From Phellopilus nigrolimitatus (lineage: Eukaryota; Basidiomycota; Agaricomycetes; Hymenochaetales; Hymenochaetaceae), in the NCBI GenBank assembly GCA_021029095.1, contig JAJOHG010000084.1:52245-116244 (forward strand): a stretch of 64,000 bases of DNA, written 5' to 3'. A model generated the notes under the pieces. The model was not told the origin of the DNA and did no database searches. It worked only from the letters and a program-made list of their open reading frames with translations. Both the position numbers and the translations under genes were made by a program. Shown piece after piece: positions 54,513 to 64,000 of the stretch (position 1 is its first letter; the number at the start of each line of letters is the position of its first letter).

Positions 54513-55465
54513 TTATACGAGTTTTTTCGCCTCCTCGGCCTTCTCCTCTACCACTGTCTTTACCTCCTTCGCGCCTTCTTCAACCTTTTCCACCGCCTCC
54601 CGTCCGCGTACCTCTGCCGCCTTCACCACATCTTCGCCAAACGTGCGGCCGAGCCCCAGTGCTTCACGGAGCTTCAAGCCTGTTGACTCCTGCACCGCGC
54701 CCACCGCCTGCACGACCCCCCGCTCCAAGACGGCGCGCCCCTCACGCGCTTTGTCCTTCGCCATCTCCCGGGTCATTTGCGTGTGCGCGGCGGCGGTGTC
54801 GGTGAACTGCGCGGCACGTGGTACATAGGTGTGCTCAAGGTCGGAAATGTACGCGCCGACGTTGGTGGCGGTGTGCGGCAGGAAGTGGTTGAAAGAAAGG
54901 AGGAAAAGAGTCGGAGGAAGCAAGAAACGTGTTGGCAGCCCGCGTGTGCGTGCGAGGATGGATCCAGAAAGTGTTGCGACACCAATGTAGAGCGCACCCG
55001 GGGTAAGGACCTCGTCCGGAGCCTTGAAGCTCTTTATCCGTCCTACAAGTGTGAAAATGAGGATTAAAGCATGGTCATGCACAATGAAAGAAGGGAATCA
55101 TACGTTCAACGGCATGTTCGATAGCGATCCACTTGGATACCCATCCCTGGACATAAGCGTACGAATCTGCATAGGTGTGTGCCACGGACTCGCGGACGGA
55201 GCCGATGCGGCGCTCAAGTTCAGAAGGTGTGTCGACGAGAACGAGCTGTCCCTCGTTTTCTGGGTAGATTGAGAGCTTGAAACGCAAGTAGGCAAAATGA
55301 GCAGGGGGAAGGTAAGAGCCGAAGAAATATGTACCTTTTCCCGGGGTGTGATAGCTAGCGCTGTTGCTGCACCAAGATATGCCCTTCTGGGCTAATAAGT
55401 AGACAATTAAGACATCAGAGTTAAACTTCACTATTTGTTAGACATACCAGACGAACGCGAAGCAT
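54513..55465 (-). CDS. MICOS complex subunit of the MIC26/MIC27 (apolipoprotein O-like) family
   Basis: The protein shapes cristae junctions in the inner mitochondrial membrane. Small 5' exons encode MLRVRL, then PRRAYLGAATALAITPREK. A larger exon has KLSIYPENEG, LVLVDTPSELERRIGSVRES and YVQGWVSKWIAIEHAVE. The last exon has VGRIKSFKAPDEVLTPGALY, membrane-type GVATLSGSILARTRG and TRFLLPPTLFLLSFNHFLPH, then NVGAYISDLEHTYVPRAA and a charged Glu/Lys/Ala tail to the stop at 54513. UBP6 starts 218 bp away on the other strand, so the two share a promoter region. Confidence 0.82.
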
Positions 55466-55683
55466 CCCAGAGATAGACTCGGAGTCGTAGAGTGGACGTA
55501 GAGGAGTGAGGACGGGTCACGTGTAATGCATTAGCTCAGCAAAAGAAGCTTCCGCGTTCAAATTCGATCGTAAAAGACTTTGTTCACTGTACGCGTCATA
55601 CCCCACCATCTGAGCATTCATCGTAGACAAACGACGATAACGACAAAAGACGACAACAGGCGACAAGCGAAACACAAATCAGA

Positions 55684-57817
55684 ATGCCGACGCTCAACGT
55701 CAAAATCAAGCACGCTGGCAAGGTCTATGACGATCTCCCCCTCAATACCGATGCTCCGCCTGCCTTCTTCAGACAGGCTGTCTCTGAGAAAACAAGCGTG
55801 CCATTGGACAGGATGAAGATTATGGTGAAGGGCGGTGTGCTCAAAGTATGCTAATGAAACCTTTTTGATGGAATGATTACACTGACGAAGTCCGCCACTT
55901 GAAAGGATGATTCGGATTGGAATAAGGTTGCACCCAAAGATGTGAGCATACGCGTTGTGCGCGTAATAAGAACGTTTAACAGATTGTATATATGCGCAGG
56001 GCCAGACATTTATGGTGATCGGTGCGCCAGGAGACCTCCCCAAACCGCCTTCGAAGCCCATCGTCTTTCTCGAAGGTACGTACTTCTACCATTCCCTCCA
56101 GACTTTCATTTACAATTTTTGAAGATATGGACGATTCCGAACTCGCACAGGCCGTGAATGCTACCTTTTTCTTGCAATTCAATCACCGCTGACATAGCAT
56201 ACACTCACCTAGCTTGCGCTTCCTGTCGGGATGAATAACCTCGGCAATACGTGCTACATGAACGCCACCCTACAAGTTATGCGCGCGGTCCCTGAGCTTC
56301 AGTCCGCACTTGGTACATACACACCTTCCTCGTCGACCGGCGACGGAAATTCCGCGCTCACGCGCGCGCTACGCGACATGTATGCGGGCTTGCGCACTAC
56401 CGCGGGCGCGTTCACCCCGATGGGATTCCTAAGCGCGCTAAGGCAGGCGGTTCCACAATTTGGTGAACTCGCGAGGGTAGGGAAGAGCGGCACGGGCGGA
56501 TACGCACAGCAAGACGCAGAAGAATGCTGGACGCAAATCTTCAACGCGCTTAAAGCGGTCCCTGGCAATGAGCAAGATGGCATAGCAGCTCGCAAGAAAT
56601 TTATCGACCAGTACATGATGGGCGAGATGCGACGCGAGTGCGTTCTGTCCTTTAATTTGTATGTCCGGTTAGTAACGTGTTAAAAGGATGCGCTGCGATG
56701 AAGCGCCGGAAGAGGAGCCGACCGTATCATTCGAGAGCATACTCAAGATTGAGTGCAACATCGGAAAAGACACTAACTTCATGCACTCGGGCATTCTTGA
56801 CGCCTTAAACCAGAAGATCGAGAAAACCAGCTCATCGCTCGGACGTACGGCGGTGTACACGCAGCGCTCGCGTCTCTCGCGTATACCTGCAAATCTCACC
56901 GTGCACATGGTCCGCTTTGCGTGGAAGAGAGATATTGGAAAGAAGGCGAAGATAATGGTGAGTTCGCTTACTGTATTTGATATGCGATTTGCGTCTCAAG
57001 AAAGTGGCGCAATCTTTAATGCTTTAGAGAAAAGTGAAATTCCCGCTCGAGTTCGATGCACTCGATCTCTGTACGGACGAGCTCAAGCAGAAACTTCTGC
57101 CCGTGAATGCGCGCCTCAAGGAAATTGTTCGTGAACGCGCCGAACGCCGCAAGGTGCGCAAGCGCACTAAGAGCGCTGGACCGAGCAGGACCGAGCCCAA
57201 TACGGACGTTGAAATGGTGGATGCTCGCGCTCCTACGGCTGGTGGCCCTTCCTCTCCCGTCCTCATACAAGCTCCTGTTCCCGCCGGCGCGGAGCCGCTC
57301 ACTGCTGATGCCGCCGCCGCCTCGTCTGATAAGGGTAAGGGCAAAGGCGTATCTGGTGCCGCATTGGAGCCAGAGAACGTGTACCGCGCGCGAGAGCTTG
57401 CAGAATTGCAAGCACTAGTGCCTGCAGATGTGCATGAGGATGTCGGTGCAAGCGAGACGGGACTGTACGAGCTCGTCGGCATCGTTACACACAAGGGCGC
57501 CGCGGCTGATTCCGGGCACTACATCGGATTCGTGAAGAAGAGCGCGTTGCAACCCGTTAAAATTGATGACGAGGATCTTGAAGGGGGTACGGCAGCGCTG
57601 GACGAGGATGACGAGGATTGGTACAAGTTTGATGACGAGAAGGTGTCGGTATTTCCGAAAGATAAACTTGACACGCTTGGTGGCGGAGGTTCGTTGTTCC
57701 TTATTTTCTTCTTCCTCAATTGTTTTCCTCGTACTAATTCGTGATTTGTCTCGGAAACTTATAGGAGAGGATGCATCGGCATATGTCCTTCTTTATCGCA
57801 GCAAGCCAATTGCGTGA
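55684..57817 (+). CDS. UBP6: proteasome-associated ubiquitin hydrolase Ubp6 (USP14 type)
   Basis: Ubp6 removes ubiquitin from substrates at the 19S proteasome. The N-terminal ubiquitin-like domain is MPTLNVKIKHAGKVYDDLPL through MKIMVKGGVLK and GQTFMVIGAPGDLPKPP. The catalytic Cys box is GMNNLGNTCYMNATLQVM; the second conserved box is GGYAQQDAEECWTQIFNAL. The insert region has FNALKAVP and KFIDQYMMGE. The C-terminal His box is ADSGHYIGFVKK with WYKFDDEKVS and the end SAYVLLYRSKPIA. There is a disordered stretch (TADAAAASSDKGKGKG) before the His box. About six introns, for example one after RRE near 56638. Cys, His and supporting residues are present, so it should be active. Confidence 0.92.
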
Positions 57818-58043
57818 GGAGTCCTTGGCTCTGAAATGCTCTATTCGAAGACAGAGGTGGAATTGAATGCTATGGCGTTTAAAAAGGCTTCAGTAGAGAG
57901 CCTTAACGTGTACTGATCGTATTAGCAAGAATAATGCTCCTCGGTCGAAGGCCTTTATTCGTTGCACTCGTGATTTTTTTAATTAATATCTTCTGTTCCT
58001 TTCAATTAACAAAAGCGGCGACAACAAAGGTGACTAAACAAGC

Positions 58044-58421
58044 ATGTTGACGCACAACATCAAAATCAAATACGCAGGAAAGACCCACGACGACCTTCAA
58101 CTCCACACGGACCCTTCAGACAGAACGTCTCAGGAAGGACAAGCGTGCCTTTGCAAAGAATGAAGATCATTGATCAAAGGCAGTGTGCTTAAAGCATGTT
58201 GCTCAATCACCCACTACGGAGTAATAACCGCATCAACAAAGCGTGACACAAGGGATGATTCGAACTAGAAGGAAGTCGCACCCAGTGAGGAGAGCATGTG
58301 CATTGCGTTATTTTACAAAGGATACGAATTCGAATAGACTGTGCGCAGGGCGAGACATTCACGGTGACCGGCGCAGCGGGCGATATCTCAAAACCTCCCT
58401 CACAACCCGTCGTATTTTGAA
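58044..58421 (+). pseudogene. broken duplicate of the UBP6 5' end
   Basis: This reads MLTHNIKIKYAGKTHDDLQL, then decays. KGSVLK, a stop-containing 'DDSN*KEVAP', and finally GETFTVTGAAGDISKPPSQP in another frame correspond in order to the ubiquitin-like domain of UBP6 located 2.4 kb upstream. The positions of the introns are still recognisable, so it arose by DNA duplication, not through mRNA. The catalytic domain is absent and the rest of the spacer (58422-59079) has no gene. Confidence 0.8.
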
Positions 58422-59079
58422 GCTTCAATTTTTTTGTTCAGATTCACATGAACGAATTTCACGAGCTGTAAGCATCTATCGGTTTTGTAGACTTCGTCCG
58501 AACATCAAGCGCGAGTTCGACACGCATTTGAGTGCAACGCACGTTTTCATGTGTTGCGATTCACCGCGAAATGGACCTACCAAACAACACCAAGCCGCCT
58601 TTTCATTGACGGAGTGATGATTGAAACCGACAAACGAGAACACGGCAGTGCTGGTACGGCATGTGAAAGCGACTACAAAATCCAAAGTTGTCTGTGAATC
58701 TCGTTCATATGCAAATTGTCTGATACAGTTGAAGTTGATCCAACGGCAAGTTCGAAAAACCATGTGGCAGTCGCTCTAACGCTACTCGCGATCTATCGAG
58801 TGCTAACATACCAGACAGTCAAGCTTATACGCGAACTGGAAGCATAACGGTGGAGTAGAAAATCTGGCGTCAAAGCAATCCAGCCCAAGAGTATATTAAC
58901 AAATTAAGTCTAGCACATCACCCCTGATATAACAACGACGGCACACAGACGAGCCTCTGGTGACTTGCAGACTGCCTGGTTGTAATTGGAGTTTCGAAGT
59001 GACGGCAGGCGCATGCTCAGCGGCAGTGCGAAGGATTAGAATAGGCTTGTCAAGGAGTCCAAACAGAGTCCTACTAAAG

Positions 59080-59631
59080 TTATTTCTTTTGTGCTGATGA
59101 GGCCGCGGTTTTGGAAGAGGAAGGTTTACTTTCTTTTTTCCTGCGATGTCAATTTTTGATTAGAGATGTCGCGACACCAGAAAGTGCTACTTACGGGCTC
59201 TTCTGTTGCACCTCTTCCTCGGTATGGCCCATCCACTCTAGATTCATTTCTGTCCCACCCAGTTCCTCGAATTTTCTCCTAAACCGTCCCAAACGTCCAG
59301 CACTCGCACCTTCCACGTCCTCCGGATTGCTGCCCGCGAGCCACGGGTTCCACACCGGGTTGTTCGTCGTATCGCGCGTAAGTCTCAGCGTGGCACGGGG
59401 AGACGTTGTCCAATGCACGAATGTGCTGCCATCTGCGAGTATGACGCGCTGCGGAAATTGCGGGACAATGGGGTTGGGAAGTGCGGGCGGCCGCCGCCGC
59501 CAGACGTGGGTGCGCCCGTACGGGGACGAGGAAACACCTCGCGCGAGACCAGGATATGTGCGCACCGCACTACGGTCGAGGCTGAGGAGGGCGTGGGTTG
59601 TGCCCGTTGACCGCCAGATAGAGAGATTCAT
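59080..59631 (-). CDS. mitochondrial ribosomal protein bL31m (Mrpl36-like)
   Basis: The first exon (59631 to about 59206) starts MNLSIWRSTGTTHALL, a presequence-like stretch. It then has the family core PQRVILADGSTFVHWTTSPR and TLRLTRDTTNNPVWNPW, followed by RFRRKFEELGG. After an intron of about 55 bp, a short basic end KKESKPSSSKTAASSAQKK stops at 59080. The product belongs to the large subunit of the mitochondrial ribosome. It converges with UBP6. The family call rests on the ADGSTFxHWTTSPR and LTRDTTNNPxWNP motifs. Confidence 0.82.
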
Positions 59632-60104
59632 TGCGCTCTGAGCTCAAGTTATCGGACAGATGAGGACTAAAAACACGTACGGCTTTACGTACTAAATAGA
59701 AGACCATTCATAGTAGTGTCTATTTTGCTTACATATATCTCACTATGTAGTAAGTACTGTCACAACTGGACATAAAGTATTAAAAATGCTATAGTATTTA
59801 TTTACCTAGTGCCCACAACTCCGATGTTTCGGAAAACCACTTTGCAGCTTTCTGCTCATGCATGTACCAAGTCAAGCAGTGAAAGAAAAAGCTATGGTGC
59901 ATATGCAAATTAGAAGCGATTAATATTTGCCAGGACCTACGATTATGCATACACACCCCGCTTTTTAGTACTGTATACAACTAACTCTGCAATGAAGATG
60001 AATGCGATATTGTTCGTGCGTGAAAATGTAAATGCAAGTGTTCGTCCCTCTGATCGACATCTCCTTTCTTTTTCTTGCGTACACTCTCGGACCTTGCAGG
60101 TTGC
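59632..60104. other. intergenic, AT-rich, no gene
   Basis: About 470 bp lie between the L31m start and the end of the kinase gene. A 60-codon minus-strand ORF has no motif. Confidence 0.5.
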
Positions 60105-63100
60105 CTAGCGTACCTGCGCAACGAGGCCTTCTACTTGCGCCTTCACGCCCGCGATGTCTGCCATCAGTCGTTCGTACCGTCGTTCCATGTCCTCGTACAT
60201 TCCCGTCCCGCTCTCATATCCGCCACGCGCGCCAGGACTAAAACTCGGGCTGCGGCTTCGCGTCTGCATCCTATACTGAAGTTCATTCCCATTGAGGTCA
60301 TCATTCGCGGACCCACTCTCGCTTTCATTTTCGCTTCCGCTCCAGCTATGTGAGCGCTCCTCCGTATCGAACTCCACGTCCTCCTCAGGGTTCGCAATAA
60401 TATCTACAGTCTTCCTGCGCACACCCGTGCGCGGCTGCGCATTAGAATTTGTGTACGCGTGCGTCTTCGGGCTTGTTCTCGCCCGTGCGTGAGCGGTACT
60501 TATGGGCGGGGGAGCGTTCTTGAGCGCGCTTCGCAGTGGGAGATCCCTCCGGTGTACGACAGCGGGAGTAGACGGGTCAGCGGAGCGTGTCCTGTACGGG
60601 GTCGAGTGATTTTTTGAGGTTGTGGTAGGGTTCCGTTCAAACGTAGACCCTGCAGCGGTGATGTCCATACTCCTATACTTATTTTCATTTTCAGCTTCAG
60701 CTTCGGTCTCGCTTGCCGATTCCGATCTCGGCCGCGTTGCCTTCGTCTCTGGTGTCTCGCTGCTCGCGCGTGGCATACCCATGCCCACATTTGACCCCAT
60801 GACGCACATGCTCGATACTGTTGGTGTCGCACTGCGCCGCGATATCGAGAGCATTGACATTGCTGATCCGGGACGCGGACTTGGGCTCGGACTTGGTGGT
60901 CCCCCCGTACCCTCTGTGTCTGACGACATTGTAGCGTCCGAGCCTGGATACGAGGCATACTGTACGCCGCCACCCACGCCTGATCCGGTGTTAGTAGAGA
61001 ACGTATTAGAGTATGACAGGTCCCGGATCTGCGTCGTCGTATCGTCGAAGCGAAGCTCCTTGCGTACCGTGTTGATCGCCGACGAACGACTGAGAGAACG
61101 TGAATGCGATGCAGCGCGTGGGCGGCCCGCTCCTCCTCCCGTCCCGTTCCTCATCTCTCCCGCAGCCCCTGCCGCCATGATTGTTGGCGGTGGTGGCGGG
61201 AACCCAAGCCCGAAGTGCGGGAGCAGCACTTTCGGCTTCTTCCCGCTCTCGAGCACGCGCTTACGCGCGCTCATGCCAACACAATCCACGAGTAGACGCA
61301 TCGCCTCGCGTTCTGACATGGGACGCGCCTGCGTATTACTGCGCACGCTCATGACACGGCGTATCGTGCTCGGTGGGACAGCGCCTATGCCAGGCGTGCC
61401 TGTACCATGTGTGGGGCGCATCGGCGTGATGAGCGGGTGTGCGGGGTGCGCGGAGGTGTCAGCAACAATTGACGGGGCGAGAAGGCCGGGGGAAGCAGAA
61501 ACAGGTTCGGCGGGAACGACGCGGGTGACGTCATTGAACGCGTCCTTAGGCGGGCCCCATGAAAACCCAATAAACGACGCGAGCGTCTTTTGGGCACTGG
61601 CCCCGCTCGAGCGGGAGAGGTTCCGTCGGCCGAAAGACGGAGTGGATAACGTTGTCTGCAAATGTGACAATCCGGGTGACGTGGTTGGGCGAGAGGCGAC
61701 GGACGACTGAAAAAGAGCGGAGAAGGCAAAAGGCTTGGAGGCGTCGGGGGAGGTCTCGGAGCCCTCGTTGTCTCTGGAGACAGGGGGAGGGACGAGGGGC
61801 GTCGTATAAGTGAACTGCGGAAGGAGTAGGTCGCGGGGTGCTGGACCTGCGTATGAAGAGCTTGTAGTGTACAGTTCTTCCGATCTGAATTGTTAACTTA
61901 CGAGAATGGAGTGTAGACCAGTCGACGTCTTTGAAGTATATGTGGCTTTTGATCTCGTTGACAGAATGTCGGCCAAGTCGAGTTTCATGGTGCGTCAAGA
62001 GCCTTAACACAATTTTATAGAAACAGAAATGACGTCCAGAGCTAAGATACTCACCCCTTGAGGAGGCTGACTAAAACTGGGGGCACAGGAGCCTTCCGAT
62101 CGAACTTCAGGCTTATCTGAAGTACGGTTTAGAGCGTAAGTGTACATTCAAAAGGAGGACGGACCTCATGCTCCATAATCCGAGCGTATGTCTGGCGAAT
62201 GTCGTTTGCGAAGAAAGGTGCAACGCCGTACGCCATCTCGTACAACATCGCGCCTAAGCTCCACCAGTCCGTTTCGCGGCCATATTCGACTATGTTTTTC
62301 TTGCCTTTCCCTCTCATTCCCCTCTGTAGACCTGCATCCGAGTCATCATCTATGTCATCTTCATTGTCGGACATTTCGAGCGCGACAAGTGCTTCCTCAT
62401 GCGCTCGCAAAATCTCCGGAGAGATGTAGTCACACGTGCCACATGGGACAACACAGTTCTCCCGAGCAAGCAGCTGAGTTCCATCATTGGCGGGTGGCAA
62501 CAACGGAGCGGCGCTCCCAAAGTCGATGAGCAGAAGGTGGCCGGACGGGCGTAGCACGAAGTTGTGCGGTTTGACATCGCGATGGGCAAAGTCCTGCTCG
62601 TGGCACCATCCGAGAGCGGCAACGCACTGCGGAGCCCACCAAGCAAGGTCGGCGGGCGCAAGCCTACCTCGTGGTGCACATTCGAGCACATCCCACAGCG
62701 AGCCGCCCGCGGCATACTCCATGACGATGTTGAGATGTGTGGCACACTGGTATGCGCAGAGCATCCGCGGCGCCCATGTCACGTTGGATTTAGATTTGAG
62801 TGCGAGCAGGAGAAGGTGGCGTTCCGTTTGCGGGCTGGTCTGCTCGCGGTTCTTGAGCGCGAATGCCTTGGCGACGCGTTTGCGAACGTACACACGCCCA
62901 TCGAGGCGGCAGCTGACAAGCTCGACGATTCCAAATTGTGCGTCAGCGAGCGGTCCAAAAGACTCGAGATCATTGTCGGAGAAGCGCAGGCGCTCAATCT
63001 GGGTGGTTTTCTCTGTGGAATGTGGGTGAATGGAACGATGAGGCAAGCGTGAGAGGGTTTACACACGTGTTCTGCCAATGATTGCCTGACCGTGCAGAAG

Positions 63101-63199
63101 GCGATCGAGCGTTACGCCTTCTTGCTCATCATCATTACTGGTACAATCGAGGAGGAGCGAAGCTGCGCCTTGCGGTTGGGCCAGGTCGTGGATGCGGGA
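60105..63199 (-). CDS. AGC-type protein kinase (citron/DMPK/ROCK-like) with long C-terminal tail
   Basis: The kinase domain is complete in order: glycine-rich region LADAQFGIVELVSC, VYVRKRVAKAFALK (lysine), hinge IVMEYAAGGSLWDVL, catalytic loop HRDVKPHNFVL, DFGSAA, CGTCDYISPEIL and DWWSLGAMLYEMAYGVAPF with a Ser/Asp-rich insert before it. After an intron come LLTHHETRLGR and HIYFKDVDWSTL. A disordered tail of about 550 residues (60105-61735) ends in a short coiled coil, MERRYERLMADIAGVKAQVE. An upstream exon (ending 63067; DDEQEGVTLDRLLHGQAIIG) splices in frame over a 54-bp intron (63013-63066) to QKTTQIERL. Its own start codon is not found before an in-frame stop at 63200-63202, so another 5' exon is likely. 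Role unknown; probably cell-polarity or cytokinesis signalling. Confidence 0.8.
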
Positions 63200-63740
63200 C
63201 TAGGCATTCAGGTTCAAGTTCAAGTTCATCCAATTATTCAAGAAATGCAGTAATGTGTATCCAAGAAAGACATATAAATCAAGACAGGTCTTGTAGGCCA
63301 CTGACGGAAACGATGAGAGAAAGAGCGGGGTGGTGGCAGGCCTTGAATCCGTGAAAAAGAAAGTTCAACCTCAAGAGTCAGGACGCGCTCGACATCCGAC
63401 ACGCGTCCTAGTCACGTGTCACGCATGGTCTCTTGCGAGCACGCAAGTGGCAACAGGTTACGGACGAGTTGTGAGATGCCATTGTCGTATTAATCTCCTT
63501 CTCTAGCATCCTTTATGATTTCAATTATTCAGTAGTGAGTTCGCGGGAACAACGTCAAGCACAATGCCACCTGCGTGAAGTCGAATTTACTCGTTGTTTC
63601 TTCGGATACCATTGAAACCTATCGCAAAAAAACTGTACATGTAGATGTGAACGAGCTTGTCGAAAGGCGATTTTTTAGACTCACAGCTAGGTTTGACAGA
63701 ATTCGATTGAGACAAAATTGGGAGCTTCCTACTATCATGA
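63200..63740. other. window-edge spacer, no supported gene
   Basis: This may hold the 5' exon and promoter of the kinase gene. A short repeated (TTGAAC)-type stretch lies near 63210-63230. The ORFs here are short and lack motifs. Confidence 0.4.
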
Positions 63741-63742
63741 TA

Positions 63743-63945
63743 CAGTCGAACCTCCCATAATGCATAACCAAAAATGATGGTATAAACCCAGATAAGAATT
63801 CGACTTGCTCCACAACCTTGTGATGTATAGTCCCATTTGAAAGATACATAATCCCTTTTGCATTTAGTGAGGTTTTTAGGGTCAAATGGGTAATCAACGC
63901 AATAGAATAAAAAAGCTATTTTATGCAATATGGGAGATTCCACTG
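63743..63945. mobile_element. 203-bp MITE, Tc1/mariner/pogo type
   Basis: CAGTCGAACCTCCCATAATG at the left pairs with TGGGAGATTCCACTG at the right as an inverted repeat of about 25 bp with mismatches. TA flanks both ends (63741-63742 and 63946-63947). AT-rich interior, no coding capacity. Confidence 0.8.
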
Positions 63946-64000
63946 TACATGTGTATCTGTTTCAGTAACGCAAGTCCGCTATTATATGATCGCTCCTCAT

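Noticed and set aside
60622..61710. 362-codon plus-strand ORF.
   Set aside because: It is the antisense of the disordered tail of the kinase gene.
63587..63943. 118-codon minus-strand ORF at the window end.
   Set aside because: Most of it lies inside the 203-bp TA-flanked MITE.
1..64000. CRISPR arrays, rRNA genes and tRNA genes.
   Set aside because: No regularly spaced repeats, no rRNA-like sequence and no clear tRNA cloverleaf were noticed; tRNAs were not scanned exhaustively by eye.

Overview
The window looks like a chromosome segment of a mushroom-forming basidiomycete (Agaricomycetes). Genes are compact, with many introns of about 45-60 bp (GT...AG). The proteins recognised are fungal (Opi3, Coq8, Npr3, Bap31, Mic26/27, Ubp6, a mitochondrial L31). 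The repeats are also fungal: Ty1/copia with half-tRNA-iMet priming, Tc1/mariner and hAT-like elements, and gene-capturing Helitron-like elements. All calls were made by reading the sequence and its translations; no database search was run.

Region 1 (1 to about 41.6 kb) is a nest of mobile DNA. A plus-strand copia element (here element C, 5' LTR at 3104-3381) is broken three times. An apparently intact copia element (element D, 6075-12164, minus strand, 278-bp LTRs that look identical, TSD CCAAC, one 1535-aa gag-pol ORF) sits in its integrase region. An 11-kb element (E2, 12362-23410) sits a little further along its pol. A Tc1-like transposon (25805-27482, intact DD34E transposase) sits in its 3' LTR.

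E2 is the most interesting object. It carries broken copies of host genes: a P5A ATPase (SPF1-like), two HAD-phosphatase fragments, a CYC8/SSN6-like TPR segment, coiled-coil pieces and a cyclin. Its right terminus recurs at 1-1876 with one visible mismatch, joined there to a different place in copia, so that terminus is a mobile-element end. Related ends at 30.0/38.8 kb (E3) and 30.3/37.9 kb (E4) form a nested pair. E4 carries a CAP59/CMT1-type mannosyltransferase relic, a PPR fragment and a SAP-domain relic. The ends share an asymmetric inverted repeat, a hairpin beyond it on one side only, and an 18-nt motif at a nearly fixed distance from the other end. This resembles Helitron2/Helentron-type elements, but no Rep-helicase gene is visible in the window.

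Between these elements lie a same-strand mosaic of Hsp70, NAD-kinase and Sec24 fragments (28.2-29.99 kb, with a 375-bp hAT-type MITE) and a hAT-type element (39418-41413, 8-bp TSD) that carries part of a PHD-finger gene and interrupts a repeat-associated gene.

Region 2 (about 42 to 64 kb) is ordinary, mostly intact housekeeping DNA: OPI3 (+) and COQ8 (-) converge; an unknown gene (-) and NPR3 (+) diverge; then BAP31 (-), a possible small gene (-), a COX8/VIIc-like gene (-), MIC26/27 (-) diverging from UBP6 (+), a broken copy of the UBP6 5' end, mitochondrial ribosomal L31 (-), and an AGC-type protein kinase (-). Two TA-flanked MITEs lie at 42.3 and 63.7 kb.

The two halves show no functional link. 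The left half is a TE sink that traps gene fragments; the right half serves phospholipid methylation, coenzyme Q synthesis, TORC1 nitrogen control, ER export, mitochondrial cristae and respiration, proteasome deubiquitination and signalling.
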